The translations under genes were made by a program, and so were the position numbers. Under the pieces are notes generated by a model, which did no database searches, was not told where the DNA came from, and saw only the letters and a program-made list of their open reading frames with translations. Below are positions 47,304 through 60,110 of a DNA stretch of 64,000 bases, piece after piece. Each line of letters begins with the position of its first letter. The stretch's first letter is position 1. Origin of the DNA: Undaria pinnatifida (Eukaryota > Sar > Phaeophyceae > Laminariales > Alariaceae); the NCBI GenBank assembly GCA_012845835.1, contig JABAKD010000020.1:16900306-16964305 (forward strand), read 5' to 3'.

Positions 47304-48924
47304 CAGCATTAGATATCCGGAGGCCACGTTTTCAAGAGTTCAATGGACAGCAACAAATAGCCGGCTTTTCTTCTGCGGTGTCGTGCAAAGAGTTTTGCAC
47401 CTGTGAATGGCGGGGATGGCTGCTGTTCTTGTGGACTACGAGGCGTTCCCATTCTGGGAACGAGGGGTTCGTGTTGTCCGCACGAGTAGTAAGAGCAGAA
47501 TCGCTCGCGGAACGAGGGGAAGTCTTGAGTCTTCGATAGGGCTAGAGAGCTTGCAATCGGTACTATAGGTCCCGATTTTGCTAAGGTTAAATAAACTAAC
47601 GGTGATCGGTGTTTCACCTTTTTGCTTCGATTAGTTCACGGCAACCCGACCGCGAGCTTCATTCGCGGTTGCGTTATCCATGTATGGTGTACCCGTTCTA
47701 GGTGTGTTTTGAGCGCGGTGGTGACTTTTGCATGCTTGCTGGCACCTCCGCTAATATGCGTTGCCATGACTTGCCGTATTTAGAACGCCCACAGCTCCCA
47801 ATTCGCCTTTCCTTCTATCCGGTTGTGACTTGTCGTCTACCGCCTTAGAGTCACCGACTTATGGGTCAATCCACGCACACCAGCGCTTCGCATCCCCTCC
47901 CGGTAGCGAAATGTAACGAAACGCGGAGTGTTCGCTAGCATCTGCGTCCGGCGTACACGAGGCAGCTCTGTGGGAATCATAGCAGTATGCCTTCCCCCAC
48001 CGCCGCTTCGCCGAGATGGAGTGCTCACCCGTCGTCTTCCCAATCCAACCAAACCGAATGAGCTCAATGTTTGGCAACTTGTTGAATCGCGAATACATGC
48101 CGGCCTTGGCAGGGGGGAGGGACGCGCCGTCGCCCAGCCTCAACACCTGCCACAAATCATGGTCTCATACATATTCACGCCCAACCATTTTTGACGCTTG
48201 AAAGCGCCCACAGAAAAGCAAAACCACTGTTCACCTGCCGGGGGTGAGTCCTTTGTGCAGGATCCGTAGACGCGATGAACTTTACGTTGTAATTCCCCAG
48301 TTTGCTGGTGTCGTCTGTGGCGGAAAGTCCAAATGTGCCCGTCTATCTTGTCTGTCTGTTTAGTTCTTCCTGGATTAAAAATCCGGGAGCCGTTATACCG
48401 AAGGTAGAGTAGGTCGCACGCCTCCGAAATAAGAAGCCCACCCTGGGTCAGTATTTATGTATCTTACTACAGTGCCTGTCACTGTTACTAGCTCTTTTTT
48501 GGGGGTTGGGGAAAATTGATTTTCTCCATCGGGGAAACTCAAATTCACCGGCGTTTTTTTTTCAGGTGCGCACCGACGTTGGACATCTTTTATTCTAACA
48601 TACTGTCTACCAAAACTAACGACTTGTTGATTTACGGCCAGAAAACCGTTTTTCCTATAGGAAACGAAACCGCTAACTTCCTAGAGGAAGACAAGTGAAC
48701 TTTGGATTCACTTATGACACCCCCATGTTGTTCTCCCGTAACTCTCTCCGTATTTGAAAGGATTTTTTTTTTTTCAAAAATATTATTTTTCGTGCAAGGA
48801 GTAGGGATTTGAAATTTTGTACCTCTCGAAATTAATTACTATACTAGTACGGTTCGCTCCGATTGGTACAGATTTTCGAATCCTTACTCTCTGTCAAAAA
48901 AGAGCTAATTACAGTGACAGTGTA
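47304..48924. other. Downstream of the ALKBH8-like gene, no gene seen
   Basis: Contains the candidate AATAAA at 47590. A minus-strand open frame at 47859-48155 starts at a non-ATG codon and has no recognised domain. Confidence 0.4.
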
Positions 48925-49970
48925 AGGGTATTGGGTGGGGGCACAGAGTGTCCCCTACAGGTCTGCCAATTGAGCAGGTCCTCGGAGAGTACACACTTTC
49001 TTAGCCTTAGGAAAGGCGTAGCTTTATTAGGTTCCATCAGAGCCTCGGATGACTTCGTGAGAATGGAGGCACGTGCCTCCGTTCTATTTCCTGACTATCC
49101 TGAATAGGAAACGCCAATCTTATCATACGAAAACCGGCCAAATGATGTCAATTCAGATAATTACAGGCCTTTCGAGGCCGTATCCTAACACTAGCCCACC
49201 CTGATGAGCCGCATATGCAGAAACATGGGAGATTCGGGGAAACTCCGGTTCTACGAACTGCCGACGACGCCATATTGTAAAGGTATTGGTCGGGGACACA
49301 TAGTGTCCCCTCCTTTTTTTTTTCATCCTCCGGCGGATAGGGAAAAGTAAAGCTTAAGCTCACCACACTTCCACGCATTTTCATACCCGTCGGTAGTCGA
49401 TTTAACTCAATTGCCTTCGCAACCCAGCGCTAGCTGGCGTGTCCTTAGGATCCCACTATAGCGATAGCGTGAGCTGTCCCTATCGGCGGTCCTCATTACT
49501 ACCCCGGCGGCGCAAGCTGCCGTTTTATACGGATGCATGAGTATGTCGACCTGGCCTGTCCCCTGAGGGTCAGGTTCGGTGGAGATAGCCACCCGGAACG
49601 GCATCTTTTCGGGTAGTGTGGGACTTGTGCAAGCTCACCCACTAACAGAACCCCCGGCCATGGAAGATCGGCCTTCCGCCGGACTTGGTCCTGTTGCGGT
49701 TCACCCTACCCATTCGGGCGTTGGTCCTCGGATCTACAGGTATGCCAATTGAGCAGGTCCTCGGATAGTACTCACTTTCTTAGCCTTAGGAGAGACGCAC
49801 CTTTACTAGGTTCCATCAGAGCCCCGGATGACTTTTGAGAATGGAGGCACGTGCCTCCGTTCTATTTTGTGACTATCCTGTATAGGAAGCGCCAACCTTA
49901 TCATACGAAAACCGGCCAAATGATCTCAATTAAGATAATTACAGGCCTTTAGAGGTCGTATCTTAACAAT
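48925..49970 (+). repeat. Tandem duplication interrupted by a retroposon
   Basis: A unit starting gtaagggtattgggtggggg and running through tgccaattgagcaggtcctc and ggaggcacgtgcctccgttc to attacaggcctt (48925-49190) recurs in the same orientation. Its first 40 bp are at about 49276-49312 and the rest at 49735-49970. The two pieces of the second copy are separated by a family E retroposon. Confidence 0.85.
49313..49731 (-). mobile_element. Poly(A)-tailed retroposon (family E), full-length minus copy
   Basis: It begins on the plus strand with a T-run and catcctccggcgga and ends gggcgttggtcctcgg. These are exactly the ends of the 16604 copy. The uninterrupted first duplicate (cccctacaggt) shows the pre-insertion site, so both borders are defined to a few bases. 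No long target duplication is evident. Confidence 0.8.
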
Positions 49971-50229
49971 AGGCACTGTGGATGTCGTGTGCAGTAAACA
50001 AACACGTGTACTTCCTACAATTTGAGCAAATACTTGCAAAATAAATGACTGCATCGCACAACCGCTGGAATTCGGGGACCGGGGCAAAAAGCATACGTAT
50101 ACTTCCTCTCGAGCGTAAAAGCCGAGAGATGGATTTTGCTGCAACATTTAGTCATCAAGCGAACCCGTCGTGGCAATGACTGGACAGTCTTTGATCGACT
50201 TGCGTACGTGGATATTTACCGATAACATC

Positions 50230-50470
50230 CTGTCTAGACTAAATGTCCATCTCAGGTAATGGTGCTCCGACTGCCCCGGGCAATGATGCCCCATCCGCCT
50301 CGGGGGATGAATATGATCCACTAGTGCGCTGATTCTCCGATAACCCTAGCAGCCCAGGCGACGACGTTCCACCAGCCCGGGGGTGTGGATGTGGCCGATT
50401 AGTGATGATGCTCCGATAGCCCCAGGCGACGATGCTCCTTCAACCCCGGGAGATGAATGTGGCCGAGTAG
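50230..50470 (+). repeat. Diverged tandem repeat with gatgctcc motif
   Basis: Three to four units of roughly 60 bp containing gatgctccgatagcccc, gcgacgatgctcc and accccgggagatgaatgtgg. Another short duplicated pair follows at 50535-50700 (ttggtgcatcat ... gtgcagctaacagt). No ORF supported. Confidence 0.6.
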
Positions 50471-51659
50471 TTGTGGTCGACCATATAATCGCCAACAGAA
50501 CCCTCCCGGAAAACTGTTGACATGTGGGGAGACACGTGGTTGGTGCATCATCGCGCACCCGAGTGCAGCTGACAGTACCTTATTACCGGTAGGCCCATCC
50601 CCACCAAAAAACGTACCATACAAGCTTGATTGCGGACACCCCAGGAAGACGCGCGCTTGGTGCATCATAGCAAACCAGGGTGCAGCTAACAGTCTACGGA
50701 GGCTTGGTAAAGCGCTTGCACCTCCTTTTCGTCTGTGCGTTGCGCTAACGAGCCTGTCAAAAGGACTGGCCGATTTTCCCACGCCCTCCCTATCACTGGT
50801 CATATGTTTGCACGTTGTCCCTCCGGACGCTACGAGCCCCGCAGTGCTTCTCGCGTAAGTGAGCTGGTTGAGATTTAGCGTACGCACTTGCTGTAGAAGA
50901 CGCGTGCAACGATAGGATTGTAATGTAATATAGGTTATGCCGACGACGCCAAGTGTAATATGGGCCCCGCGTGGAGACGCAGGGGTAGACAGCCCTGGGT
51001 AGCTATCTCCTCATGGTTCATGGGGTCTTTTATTTGATAATCTCCGGGCAGCTCACAGCTCGATCACAGGATAGATAAGGTACAAATATCAGGTCATATG
51101 GACTAGTGAGAGGAGTGCGGCGATGCTTCGGGATCATCAATACCACCTACATTATCGCCCTCCTCTGATGGTCTTTGATGTGATTGTGACATCTACTATC
51201 ACCTGGTTTTACCCCAACCAAGACATGGTTTCACATCAAATCTATAGGTCTACCCATCTACGTGGAGCGCTCTATAACAACAGCACCCTAGTGTTCTTTG
51301 GCTTTTAATTTGAGGACGTCCGTACCGGGCCTAAACCTAACTGTGCATGTGCGATAAAAAAGCTGGAAGTGCGCAACCCGATTAAAATGTCCCACGACTC
51401 CTAGGAACACAACCAATGGCATTGTGAACATCAAACGGCATCCGCCAATAATGGTTACTTGGTCTAGTCCTGTTAGTCGGAAGTGTTTTGGTCGAAAAGT
51501 GCTACCTCCATCGTATCATGCGTCCGTCGCTCGCCTGCACGCTCGACCGAGACTAGCATCTTATGATGACTCACACGGGCTCGAAACGCTTAGGGTACAA
51601 CAGCTGAAACATTCGCCTCGGACGCCTTTGTTGCCGCCGAAGGGGATTTCAACGTCGGT

Positions 51660-51850
51660 ACTCTAATCTCAAACGTACCTCGCTTTTACGCGGCCCTGGT
51701 TTAGTCCGCTGACATTTCGTCGGAGTTGATTTAGCCCGTTGACTACAACTCGTCGAAGCTGACGTGGTTCGTTGACGTCGACTCGTCGAAGTTGACGTGG
51801 TCCGCTGATTACAGTGCAACTCGTCGAAGTTGATGTGGTCCATTGATGCT
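51660..51850 (+). repeat. Tandem repeat, actcgtcgaagttgacgtgg-type
   Basis: Four to five imperfect units of 36-45 bp. A minus-strand ATG frame (51649-51960) translates them as Thr/Ser-rich repeats, but there is no independent sign of a gene. Confidence 0.7.
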
Positions 51851-52394
51851 GGTCCAGCATCGAGGCGCGCCAGGCGTGGTCGTAGACAATCCATCTCGTC
51901 GTGGATAAGCTCCCTCACACGGTTGGCAACTAGCCAGAAGACCAATACCGCGAAGGACATCTACAGTAGCCTTCCGTTAGTAAGCGTAATATTAAACGTA
52001 TTTTGTTTCATGTTTGCCATCTGATAATGTGCATAAAGCATGAGGTTCACCGTCAATCATTCCAAAACCTTCTCCCAGCAAACAGAAGAAACCTAGGGAA
52101 CCCACAGAAGAGGAAACATATCCACGAAGTCTACCTCCCTTCTGTACCTACTACCAGCTTAGTGTCGCTCCAACCCACGTGCTGCCCTTGCCTCAGCCTT
52201 CGTTCTCGTCACATACTCCCCTACCTTCTACTCCTAAACCCTCAGCTGCGTCCAGGCTCGATCCCCACGCCATGGGCGTGGGTCTGTCTTACCCCCTGTA
52301 GTCTTCGACGGGAAAAAACGATTTGGTGCTTTTACTGTTTGCTGTTGCTAAGGGGACGACGATCCGTGCACTATATATATATAGATAGGGTTGC

Positions 52395-52592
52395 TGATTG
52401 CGTCAGTGGTCTTTCGGTGGCGCCGGTATGTGCCAGGCGGAATACCGACCCTACAGCAGCGACCGGTGCTACTCCTCACACGGCCACTGCTGGTTGTCCA
52501 ATCTGTACCAAGCGATTTCACAGGCGCCATAACGGGCAACCGCCACTATATAGCAGCCCACCGGCACTATAGTGGGACCACTACTATATTAT
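52395..52592. mobile_element. Tc1/mariner-like MITE (family D)
   Basis: Right end agtgggaccactactatatt with accggcactat interior repeats; the left end (cagtggtctttcggtggcgc) is a diverged inverse. Confidence 0.6.
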
Positions 52593-53289
52593 GAAGTTGG
52601 CGTTCCGACAACGCACAGATGCACAGACGGTGCGTAATTCATGCGGTTTTTTAGTCGTCCTCCCTCTCCCCCACTCTCGTAACCTACCGGTCTACCACAT
52701 ACGGTTTAAGTGTTACTGCGTGGAGTTGGTGTCGGTTTTCTTGCTCCGTTTATTCTGTCGGTTGTTTCTTCGTGGTTGCTAGACTATTGAATGGTGCGTT
52801 TTTGTACCGTCGGGCTTAGAAGGCATGTGGTATGCTACCACATTTGATTCCTTTATTTCTTCCATTACTACGCCTCCGCTTGGTGCACTCGATGCCTGCC
52901 TGATCGGTGAAAACCCGACGTGCTCCGTTCCGACATTGTAGGAATGCGAGGGTCTAATAGCTATGGTCATACGAGCATGCCACTTCGGACGTAAATACGG
53001 GGACCGATGGGTTATTAACATGAGCATTAAGCGGTTCTTATTATTCCATCTGGCGTGGTATCTTTCTACTATTGATGCGCGTTCCTCCGGGTTGTACGAT
53101 TAGGACTCTTCTATTGCGTACACCGCCCCCCCCCTCTCCCCCGCCCGCCCCCCGGTATTGTTAATCCTACATGGAAACACGAGATCACGTTACGGCTCTG
53201 TCGCCGTTTTTCTGTTTCTCTGTCTCCTGAAACGCTTCGTTTCACATTTATGCGTATTATTGAATGTCCGGCTATCAGACCACTTTTTG

Positions 53290-53730
53290 TCGTCTGGTGT
53301 ACAGCGCTGCTACAGATTTCGTATAGCCTTCTCTCGCGTTATGAGAGGGTGTTTGCGGGATATCGAATTTGGCCGGGTAGCAAAACTTAGCATCGCAGTA
53401 TTGAAGCCGACGAGCGCCATCATCCACGGTCAACCCACCCCAGGAGCAATGACCAAAAACGGGCCAAAATGGCACTTCTAACCCAATATTTCGTGGGTGG
53501 GAACGCTGCGCTTGACGTTGTCGAGTGTAACCGCCAACTGTCAGGATATATATATATATATATATATATATTTCCGTCTGATGTTCGGCGCTGTTCTGAT
53601 TCGTTATCGTTCGTCTCTCTCGTTATTAGGGTGTTGGCGGGATACCGAAGTCGGCCGGATAGAAAAATACACAACCGCAGTACTGAATCCGGCGGACGGG
53701 CCAAAATGGCACTTACAACATTGTTTTCCG
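53290..53730 (+). repeat. Direct duplication of about 150-190 bp
   Basis: 53290-53480 and 53575-53730 share cgtctg.tgt.cggcgctg, tatgagaggg/tattagggtgt, ttggccgggtagcaaaa/tcggccggatagaaaaa and cgggccaaaatggcactt. An (AT)n run (53543-53570) lies between the copies. Confidence 0.75.
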
Positions 53731-53934
53731 TGTTTTTGTTGGGTTGGCCTTGGGATTTAGTACGCTCGTCGGTTTCAATGTAGTATCCTTATGTGTTTGC
53801 CTATCTAATGAAAAGTTTTCGATCTTGCAAGCTCCCTTTTGTGGGAAGAGGCGCGGGAGTTGGTTGTGAGGCATCCCGTTTTCTTCGACCCGTTCTTCGC
53901 ATAAAGGCACCGGATAAGCCACGAATAATAATAA

Positions 53935-54400
53935 ACAGCATACGAGTATAGTGCCGGGTGCCGGTACGCGCTGGCCAAAAAACCCGGCACTGCTGCGGCA
54001 ACCGGCAGAGTCATCCCATGGTAGGAGTGCAGCAGATTCCAAGAATTTTCTGCGAGCTCCTAACTTGAGCAGTTCGATATCTCACCCGACCTAAACATGC
54101 CTTCGAAGGCATTCCCTCGCGCAACCCGACCAAGCCTCTATGCCCTATTAATAGTCCTAAAACAAATTTTTACTCGTTACATTGTTGGACTAAACCAGCA
54201 GTTCCTCACTCAAGTGGCTCAACCGGCCAGGTATACCTTTTTTTGGCTCAACAAGTGCAACTCCTACCGCACTATACAGGGATGACTCGGCACTGCTATC
54301 TCACTATAAGGATATTCCCATCCAAGCCAAGCGATTCTACCGGCACTGCTGCTGGGGCTGCCAGCAGCAGTCAACCGGCACTATTGTGGGATCCCTACCT
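53935..54400. mobile_element. Two family D MITE remnants
   Basis: 53935-54035 and 54265-54400 both carry ccggcactgct/accggcactat motifs and partial inverted ends. Neither is complete. Confidence 0.45.
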
Positions 54401-55750
54401 CAATCCAATAACAACACCCGGCTGATTGTGAGGGGAGGATACGAAAATTTGGATTGAGAAACGGTGCTTACGGCGAGTGCTACAATATATCCTATCAGAG
54501 GCACTATATAGAGTGGCCAATGCTCAAGGTTTGCTCGAGGCTGATACCAAATAAGGCTTCAAGCCTTGCATATCGTATATGACGGTGTATACCACCCGGG
54601 ACGTCGTATATAACACCTCTGGGAGGGTGATGGAAATATTTTAAACGCCAAAACAACCATCCGATTCATCACCCGGTCGGGTGCTCTGTGTACCCCAAAA
54701 CTCCCTGGCGTGTCACGCTTCATTATGGGTATGACACTCCCAGGATGTGCGCCGCCCCGAAACGCAGGATGGACACGGCAACGAAAAACCGTCCCATCGA
54801 TCGTTTGTGGTCAATTTCAGTCTTGCACGTTGGACCAGTCGAAACACGATCTACACCTAATCCTAAACTTGACCCCCACCCCTTCGGGGGGCAAGAGCTT
54901 AGCAGGGGCAGTCGCGCGACTCCGCAGCGTGTTTAGAGTGTGGTGTAGCAGCCCTTTTTAACCTCTGTTATCACCCCCCCTCGTATCACACCCCACAGAG
55001 TATGCCATCTCGCTTGAGAAGGCGTTCTGCCAAAGCCCAAACGACAACCCAACTTATCACCGCGGGTTGTTGTATATCACACCCCTGAAGTATACCACAC
55101 CAGGTGATAAGTTTTTTTGGAGCTACCAAATGTTATCACAGGGAGTGTGGTGTACCCCGTCATATGCGGTGCACATCGGGCGGTGTTTCTTGTTGGCGGA
55201 CCAACACAGTACGAACAAGTATCTAAACTAAGCTATAATGCCGTTCGGGCTGGTCGGCGATATTTGCCCGGTAACTTGCGCATTGGCCAATTGCTTTTTC
55301 TCTAGCTTTCAAAACAGTTTTGTGGCAATGCTTTACGCTAACGGAACACGCCTGTGTCCCTCCTTGTCAACTTGCGACGCCCCCGGGATTCAAGCCAAAC
55401 ACATCCCAAGGGAAAGCGTGTACGTAATACACTTTCGCCGACCAGCTGGTAGCGAGCGTCGCGGGGGCACGGGTTAGAGGATCCATGGCGAGGAAACATG
55501 TACAATATTCAGTCAAGGGGCGCGTGTTGTTGCAGACCGTCTCGGTGACCACCCAGGTCGGGCCCTATCTCACGAAGGGCACGCCGAGACAGACTCCAAC
55601 TGCGGGGCCACCAAGAGGCTAGAGCAGAGAGGGAATCATATCACAAATTGTCGTACTTCTTTAGGACCATGGACCCTTGCATCTCTTTGATGGAAGGGCG
55701 GGGGCACACACATATACCATGGGGATGGATGTTCGTAAGTTATTGACTGG
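54401..55750. other. No gene seen
   Basis: Contains several short, dispersed motifs of the type tatcacaccccngnagtatacca (for example 54570-54615, 54970-55005, 55075-55110, 55130-55160) in both orientations. The end of this stretch may be 5' untranslated sequence of the LINE. Confidence 0.4.
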
Positions 55751-55849
55751 GGAGCGCTATGAGACATACCAGGTACCATAGCCAACGACGGAGCCTGGAT
55801 GCGACCCTAGACCCTTTGCATCCGATGGAGGGTGGACGACCATGCAGCA

Positions 55850-57430
55850 AAGACATGAATAATAGCAATAACTGCACGTATTGCGGTTGGCCTCTCGATA
55901 ACTCTGGTGGGCGTCGGACGAAAACGACGCCCGAGTACCCGTTCCGTGCGCCCATGGAGGATTTGTGCACGCACGCTGCATGCTGGACCGCGCGGAACAC
56001 CTCGCGAGAGGGCATGCAGATCCTAGGCCCTGCGTTGCGTGTCACTCGACGTGGCCGGGAGGAAGCCGATCTCCCCACCCGGCGGAGCTGGCTAGAGGGC
56101 TATCCATGAACGGGCATGAGGGAAGGTGGGGGGTGGTGAGGGGTGGTGAGGGGTGCCCTGCAGTTCGCTGCCCGCGTTCAGCGGTACACCTCCGGACTGG
56201 AGCCGGCCAGCTACGTGATGACTGGCATTTACGGTACGTTTGAGCCCATGTTACGTGCGCATGGAAGGAGCCCCACCCCCTCGTTCTTGCTATGCTCCCT
56301 GCTTTGTGACGTGCTGGACCTGCCTCAAGGGGCATACCTTGATTTCTCCCGACCGAGGGGATGGGAAACGGCGGCCGGCCGCTACCGTACGCTGTTCGTT
56401 GCATACGCCATCCAACCGCAGGACATTTTACTCCGATTTCCAGATCAAAGACTCTATATCGGACCTCACGTCCAAGAGTATCTGGTAGACCTTGACGCCG
56501 AATGGGCAGAGCGACTAACGAGGTGGGCCCTGGGGTTCCAAAGCGCGTTGGAAGCAGGTGATGCGCCTCTTCCCTTCTCAACAGCGATGGCGACGACACC
56601 GGAGAGAACGGGCCGGACGCTGGAGAGCGACCCTTTAAACACGGGACCAGCTGAAAAAGGAGGCGTCGCTACAAGTGCAGCAGAGAGGCGTCACACCGCG
56701 GGGAACAGGGGTGCATCTCCCTGCGCCTACAGCGGGCAGGCACTAGAGGAGTCTACAGGGGACTCGGCGGTAGACTCTTTATGGGCACATATTCAGTGTT
56801 CCCACGGAAAGCAAGTCCATGCCCGCTGCATGCTGGACCGTGTGGAACGCCTTGCGAGTGGGCATGCAGACTCACAGCCATGCGTCGCGTGTCGCTCGGA
56901 ATGGCCGGCAAGAAATCGGCCTCTTCATCCGGCTGAGCTGGCTGAGAACCTTCCAAGGCCACGCCCGGGGGGAAGGTGGTCGGCAGTAGCGAGAGCCCTG
57001 CAGTTCGCCGAACTCTTGGAAGAGAACGGCCCCCGGTTGGATCCAGCTAGTTACGTCACGACTGGTTCCCATGATACTTTTGAAGAGATGGTACAAGGAC
57101 CCATGGGAGCAGCCCAACCTCCTCGTTATAGTTTTGCCCCCTGTTCGGCGATGCTTTTGTCCCCCCTTACCTCGACTTTCCCCGACCGAGGGGATGGCGA
57201 GCGGCAGCCGGTTACTACCGTGAGATTTTCGCCGCGTACGGCATCCGCCCGCAGGACACTGTGCTCCGACTCCCGAATCGAAGGATCTACATCCTACCTC
57301 ATGTCCAAGAGTTCTTGGCGGGCCTCGACTCCACGTGGGAGGACCTCTTAACGAGGTGGACCCTCGGGGTCCGAAATGTGCTGGAAGAGGATGAGGCGCT
57401 TCTTCCTTTCCCGACGGCAGCGTGGATCCT
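55850..57430 (+). pseudogene. LINE ORF1-like region: tandemly duplicated RING-like domain
   Basis: Two units about 840 bp apart. Each has a Cys/His-rich part (CTYCGWPL or QCSHGKQVHARCMLDR, then CVACRSEWP or CVACHSTWP), a conserved helical part (LQFAELLEENGPRLDPASY against LQFAARVQRYTSGLEPASY), and a C-terminal part (GPHVQEYLVDLD against LPHVQEFLAGLD). The second half of unit 1 and the first half of unit 2 share the frame opening at 56143. Unit 1's first half and unit 2's end are in shifted frames, so the ORF is broken. RING-like fingers bind zinc and may mediate protein interaction or ubiquitin ligation; their role in the element is unknown. Confidence 0.75.
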
Positions 57431-58221
57431 CGGGTCCCAAAACGTGTTTAAGGCTGGGAACGAGCCGCCTCCCACCCCGACGGCGGCGAAGGTTACACCG
57501 GAAGGAACATAACCGGCGCTGGGGAGTTACCCGTTAGCAGCGGGAGTAACTCTACCGGAAGGAGCAGCCCCGACGTCTGAAGGTGACTCGAGAGATAGGG
57601 GGCAGGCGGAGCCAGGCGGTCCTGATTATTTAGCCGCGGAGAACATCCTCATGGTCGGACGTGAGGATGCCACGGTGGCGTGACCCTTGCCCCCCCCGCT
57701 GAGACAGCACCACCCCAGCGACGGCGACGATCACGGCGGAAGGAACGGAACCGGCGCGGGAGAGTGACCCTTTAGCAGCGGGAGCGACACCACCGGAAGG
57801 TGCAGCTCTAGCGTCAGAAGGCGACCCGGGGGTAAGGGAGCAGACGGAGCCAGGAGGTGCTGCTTCTGTAGCCACGGGAAACTCCCGAACTGCCGGAAAC
57901 AGCGAGGCAACGGCGCCAGGACACTCGTCCCCGCCCCTAACACAGCCCAGCGTCGCCCCAGCAACATTTGGAGCAACCGCGTCTATGTCCCCTGGTACAA
58001 TAGAGGGTGGGGAAATCACAAGATCCAGACGAGGTCGACCGCGCGGATCCGGAAGGGGATCACGAGCAACGAGAATTGGGAGAGGAGCCGCCACGAACCG
58101 GGGGCGAATCTCTCGACCTGGAGGCGGGGAGGTTCCCCCGATCCCTGCTGAAGGAAGGATTGGCGGTGGAGAGAGTTAAGAAACGGGTGGAGAGGGAGGA
58201 GGGTCAGCACAAGGGGAATTA

Positions 58222-58440
58222 GTGCAATTTCGCGCTTCTATTGCAGACGATCAGAGCGGTACGACCTGCGGGGGCAGTAGAGCAACGATTTCTCGTGGAA
58301 ACCGAGCGGTGGGGTTGCCCTGTGGCCGTCAACATGCAATGCATGCGTGGTGCGTGGTGAATGCGGTCAGACGAGGCGGGGGGCAGGAGCCGCTTATCTG
58401 CGGAGCAAGGGGATGCACGGTCCGCCATAAGGGACGGGAA
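58222..58440 (+). pseudogene. Third Cys/His-rich finger segment of the LINE
   Basis: A frame with LPCGRQHAMHAWCVV and then PLICGARGC resembles the finger core of the two upstream units (C...H..H..C ... C..C). It precedes the RT-containing frame. Confidence 0.5.
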
Positions 58441-59179
58441 GCAAGCGGCAGTTCAGGCAGACCCTGAACTATGCGCTGCGGCAGCGAGACTCGGAGGGAG
58501 GCCTCCCGATGGCGAGGAAGGCACCGAGATAGCCTCTGCTATCCCTGGAACCAAAACACTTTGAGGATTGCAGGACCACTTGATGATGTCCCCCTTGAGG
58601 ACCTCCAACATCGCTTCGTCGCTGTTTGTCAAAGTGCAGCCGAGGCTGGCTACTGCCCACGCCAAACTTATCACCCACGTGCTTGGCCTCCTCAATCACG
58701 CCTTGGGAGAGCACCGCCAATCCACAAAATCGGAGACGCCGCAACCACTCTTGAGATCGATCAAGCTGTGGCATATCTTCCCGGCTCTACTGCAACAGGA
58801 TGGCCGAATGAAACGGCGCGAGGGGTTTGCATCTGCCGAACGCGGTGACGTCATCCTTTTGCTCCTGTGGTTAATGGAGTATACCCGTCGAACATCGACG
58901 AGGCAAAGCGGCCAAGCCTGCGAAGAGACGGACGTTGACATGTTTAAGAAGGCATCATCACCTTGCCATCATCAAGGGGGTGTGACTGTGGCAGCACGAA
59001 GCCTCCTTGCGGAACCGTGCGCGCCGGGGAACGAGGAAACGTGGGAGCGCGTGAAAGCAAAGTACCCGGAGGAGGACCAGGCCTGCGTCTCCGAAGTTGC
59101 AGCGGCAGCAGTGGCAGCAAGTTCCTCCGACCCGGAGGAAGGGAGTGGTCCCAACTGGCGCCCGGAGGAGCAATTCGAC

Positions 59180-60110
59180 ACACAGGTGGACCTCGAGGTA
59201 ATCAATTCTCGAAACGCGTTATCTGGAGCGGGAAGCGACGGCCTGCGCTTTTCGCACTTGCAGTCAATAATCAGGACTGGTTTTGGGCGCGAAAAAATCG
59301 GAGCTGGCATTGAAGCCTTCTGGAGAAGAGTTATCGATGATCCAAACGCATTACCGTCTGAATTCTGGCAGCTCTTCTTGCAATCCAATCTCATTGCCTT
59401 GGGTGAAAAATACCGCCCCGTGTGCGTGGGGATGGCGTGGAGGCGCGTGTTAGGCGGCCGGGACCATGCGGCAGTGGCGATCACGGCTGGAGGAGGTCAA
59501 CCACGAAGCGAGACAGTTTGGAGTCGGAGAACAAGGGGGGATGCAACAGGTAGCGCTACGCGCAAGGGTACATCACGAGGCAAAAAATTGGCTGATGCTC
59601 ACCGATTGCTCTAACGCATTCAACACAGTGAAGCGGACTGCTATGCTTGCGGAGGTAGCCACTTGCGTGCCGGCGCTTACACCGTTCGTGAAAAAGAGTT
59701 ACGGCGAGATGTCTGCGCCCGTGTTCTTTCAGATGGAATCGGGAGAAAGGCGGAAGCTCGACTGATCCAGTGGGGTACAACAAGGGGATGCCATGGGGCC
59801 GGCGTTATTCTGCATGCCGCTCTTGCCGGTGCTGAAGCGGACACGGACGGAATTGGAGCCAAGAGGGGTAGAGGCATTCGCTTACCTAGACGATATAACA
59901 TCGGAATGATGGAAATCACACCCGATACTGTGGAAGTTGTAAAATTTCTCCAGTACGAGCTGTCCAACATCGGCATTGCGCGATCAATCCGAGCAAAATG
60001 GTTGCCCTGCCCCCGCAGGGGAACGTACCTACGCCTGAACAAATGGCCCTTCTTGAAGGTATTGGCGCAGCATCGCCGAACGTGGAGGGGTTAAGGTGGT
60101 TGGGGTGCCC
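59180..60110 (+). pseudogene. Reverse transcriptase domain, frameshifted
   Basis: Motifs appear in order: SGAGSDGLRFSHLQ (frame opening at 58568), LMLTDCSNAFNTV (frame opening at 59466, palm motif A), GVQQGDAMGPALF (from about 59774) and AYLDDI (about 59880, catalytic motif C with YLDD in place of the commoner YADD). An in-frame TGA at 59764 precedes the GVQQGD block, and frameshifts near 59450, 59900 and 59980 break the domain. A VVGVPVGTDEYARES segment follows at 60095. Confidence 0.88.

Noticed and set aside
48925-49970. Terminal-repeat retrotransposon in miniature
   Set aside because: The flanking direct repeats are better explained as a tandem duplication, because the start of the second copy lies before the inserted poly(A) retroposon.
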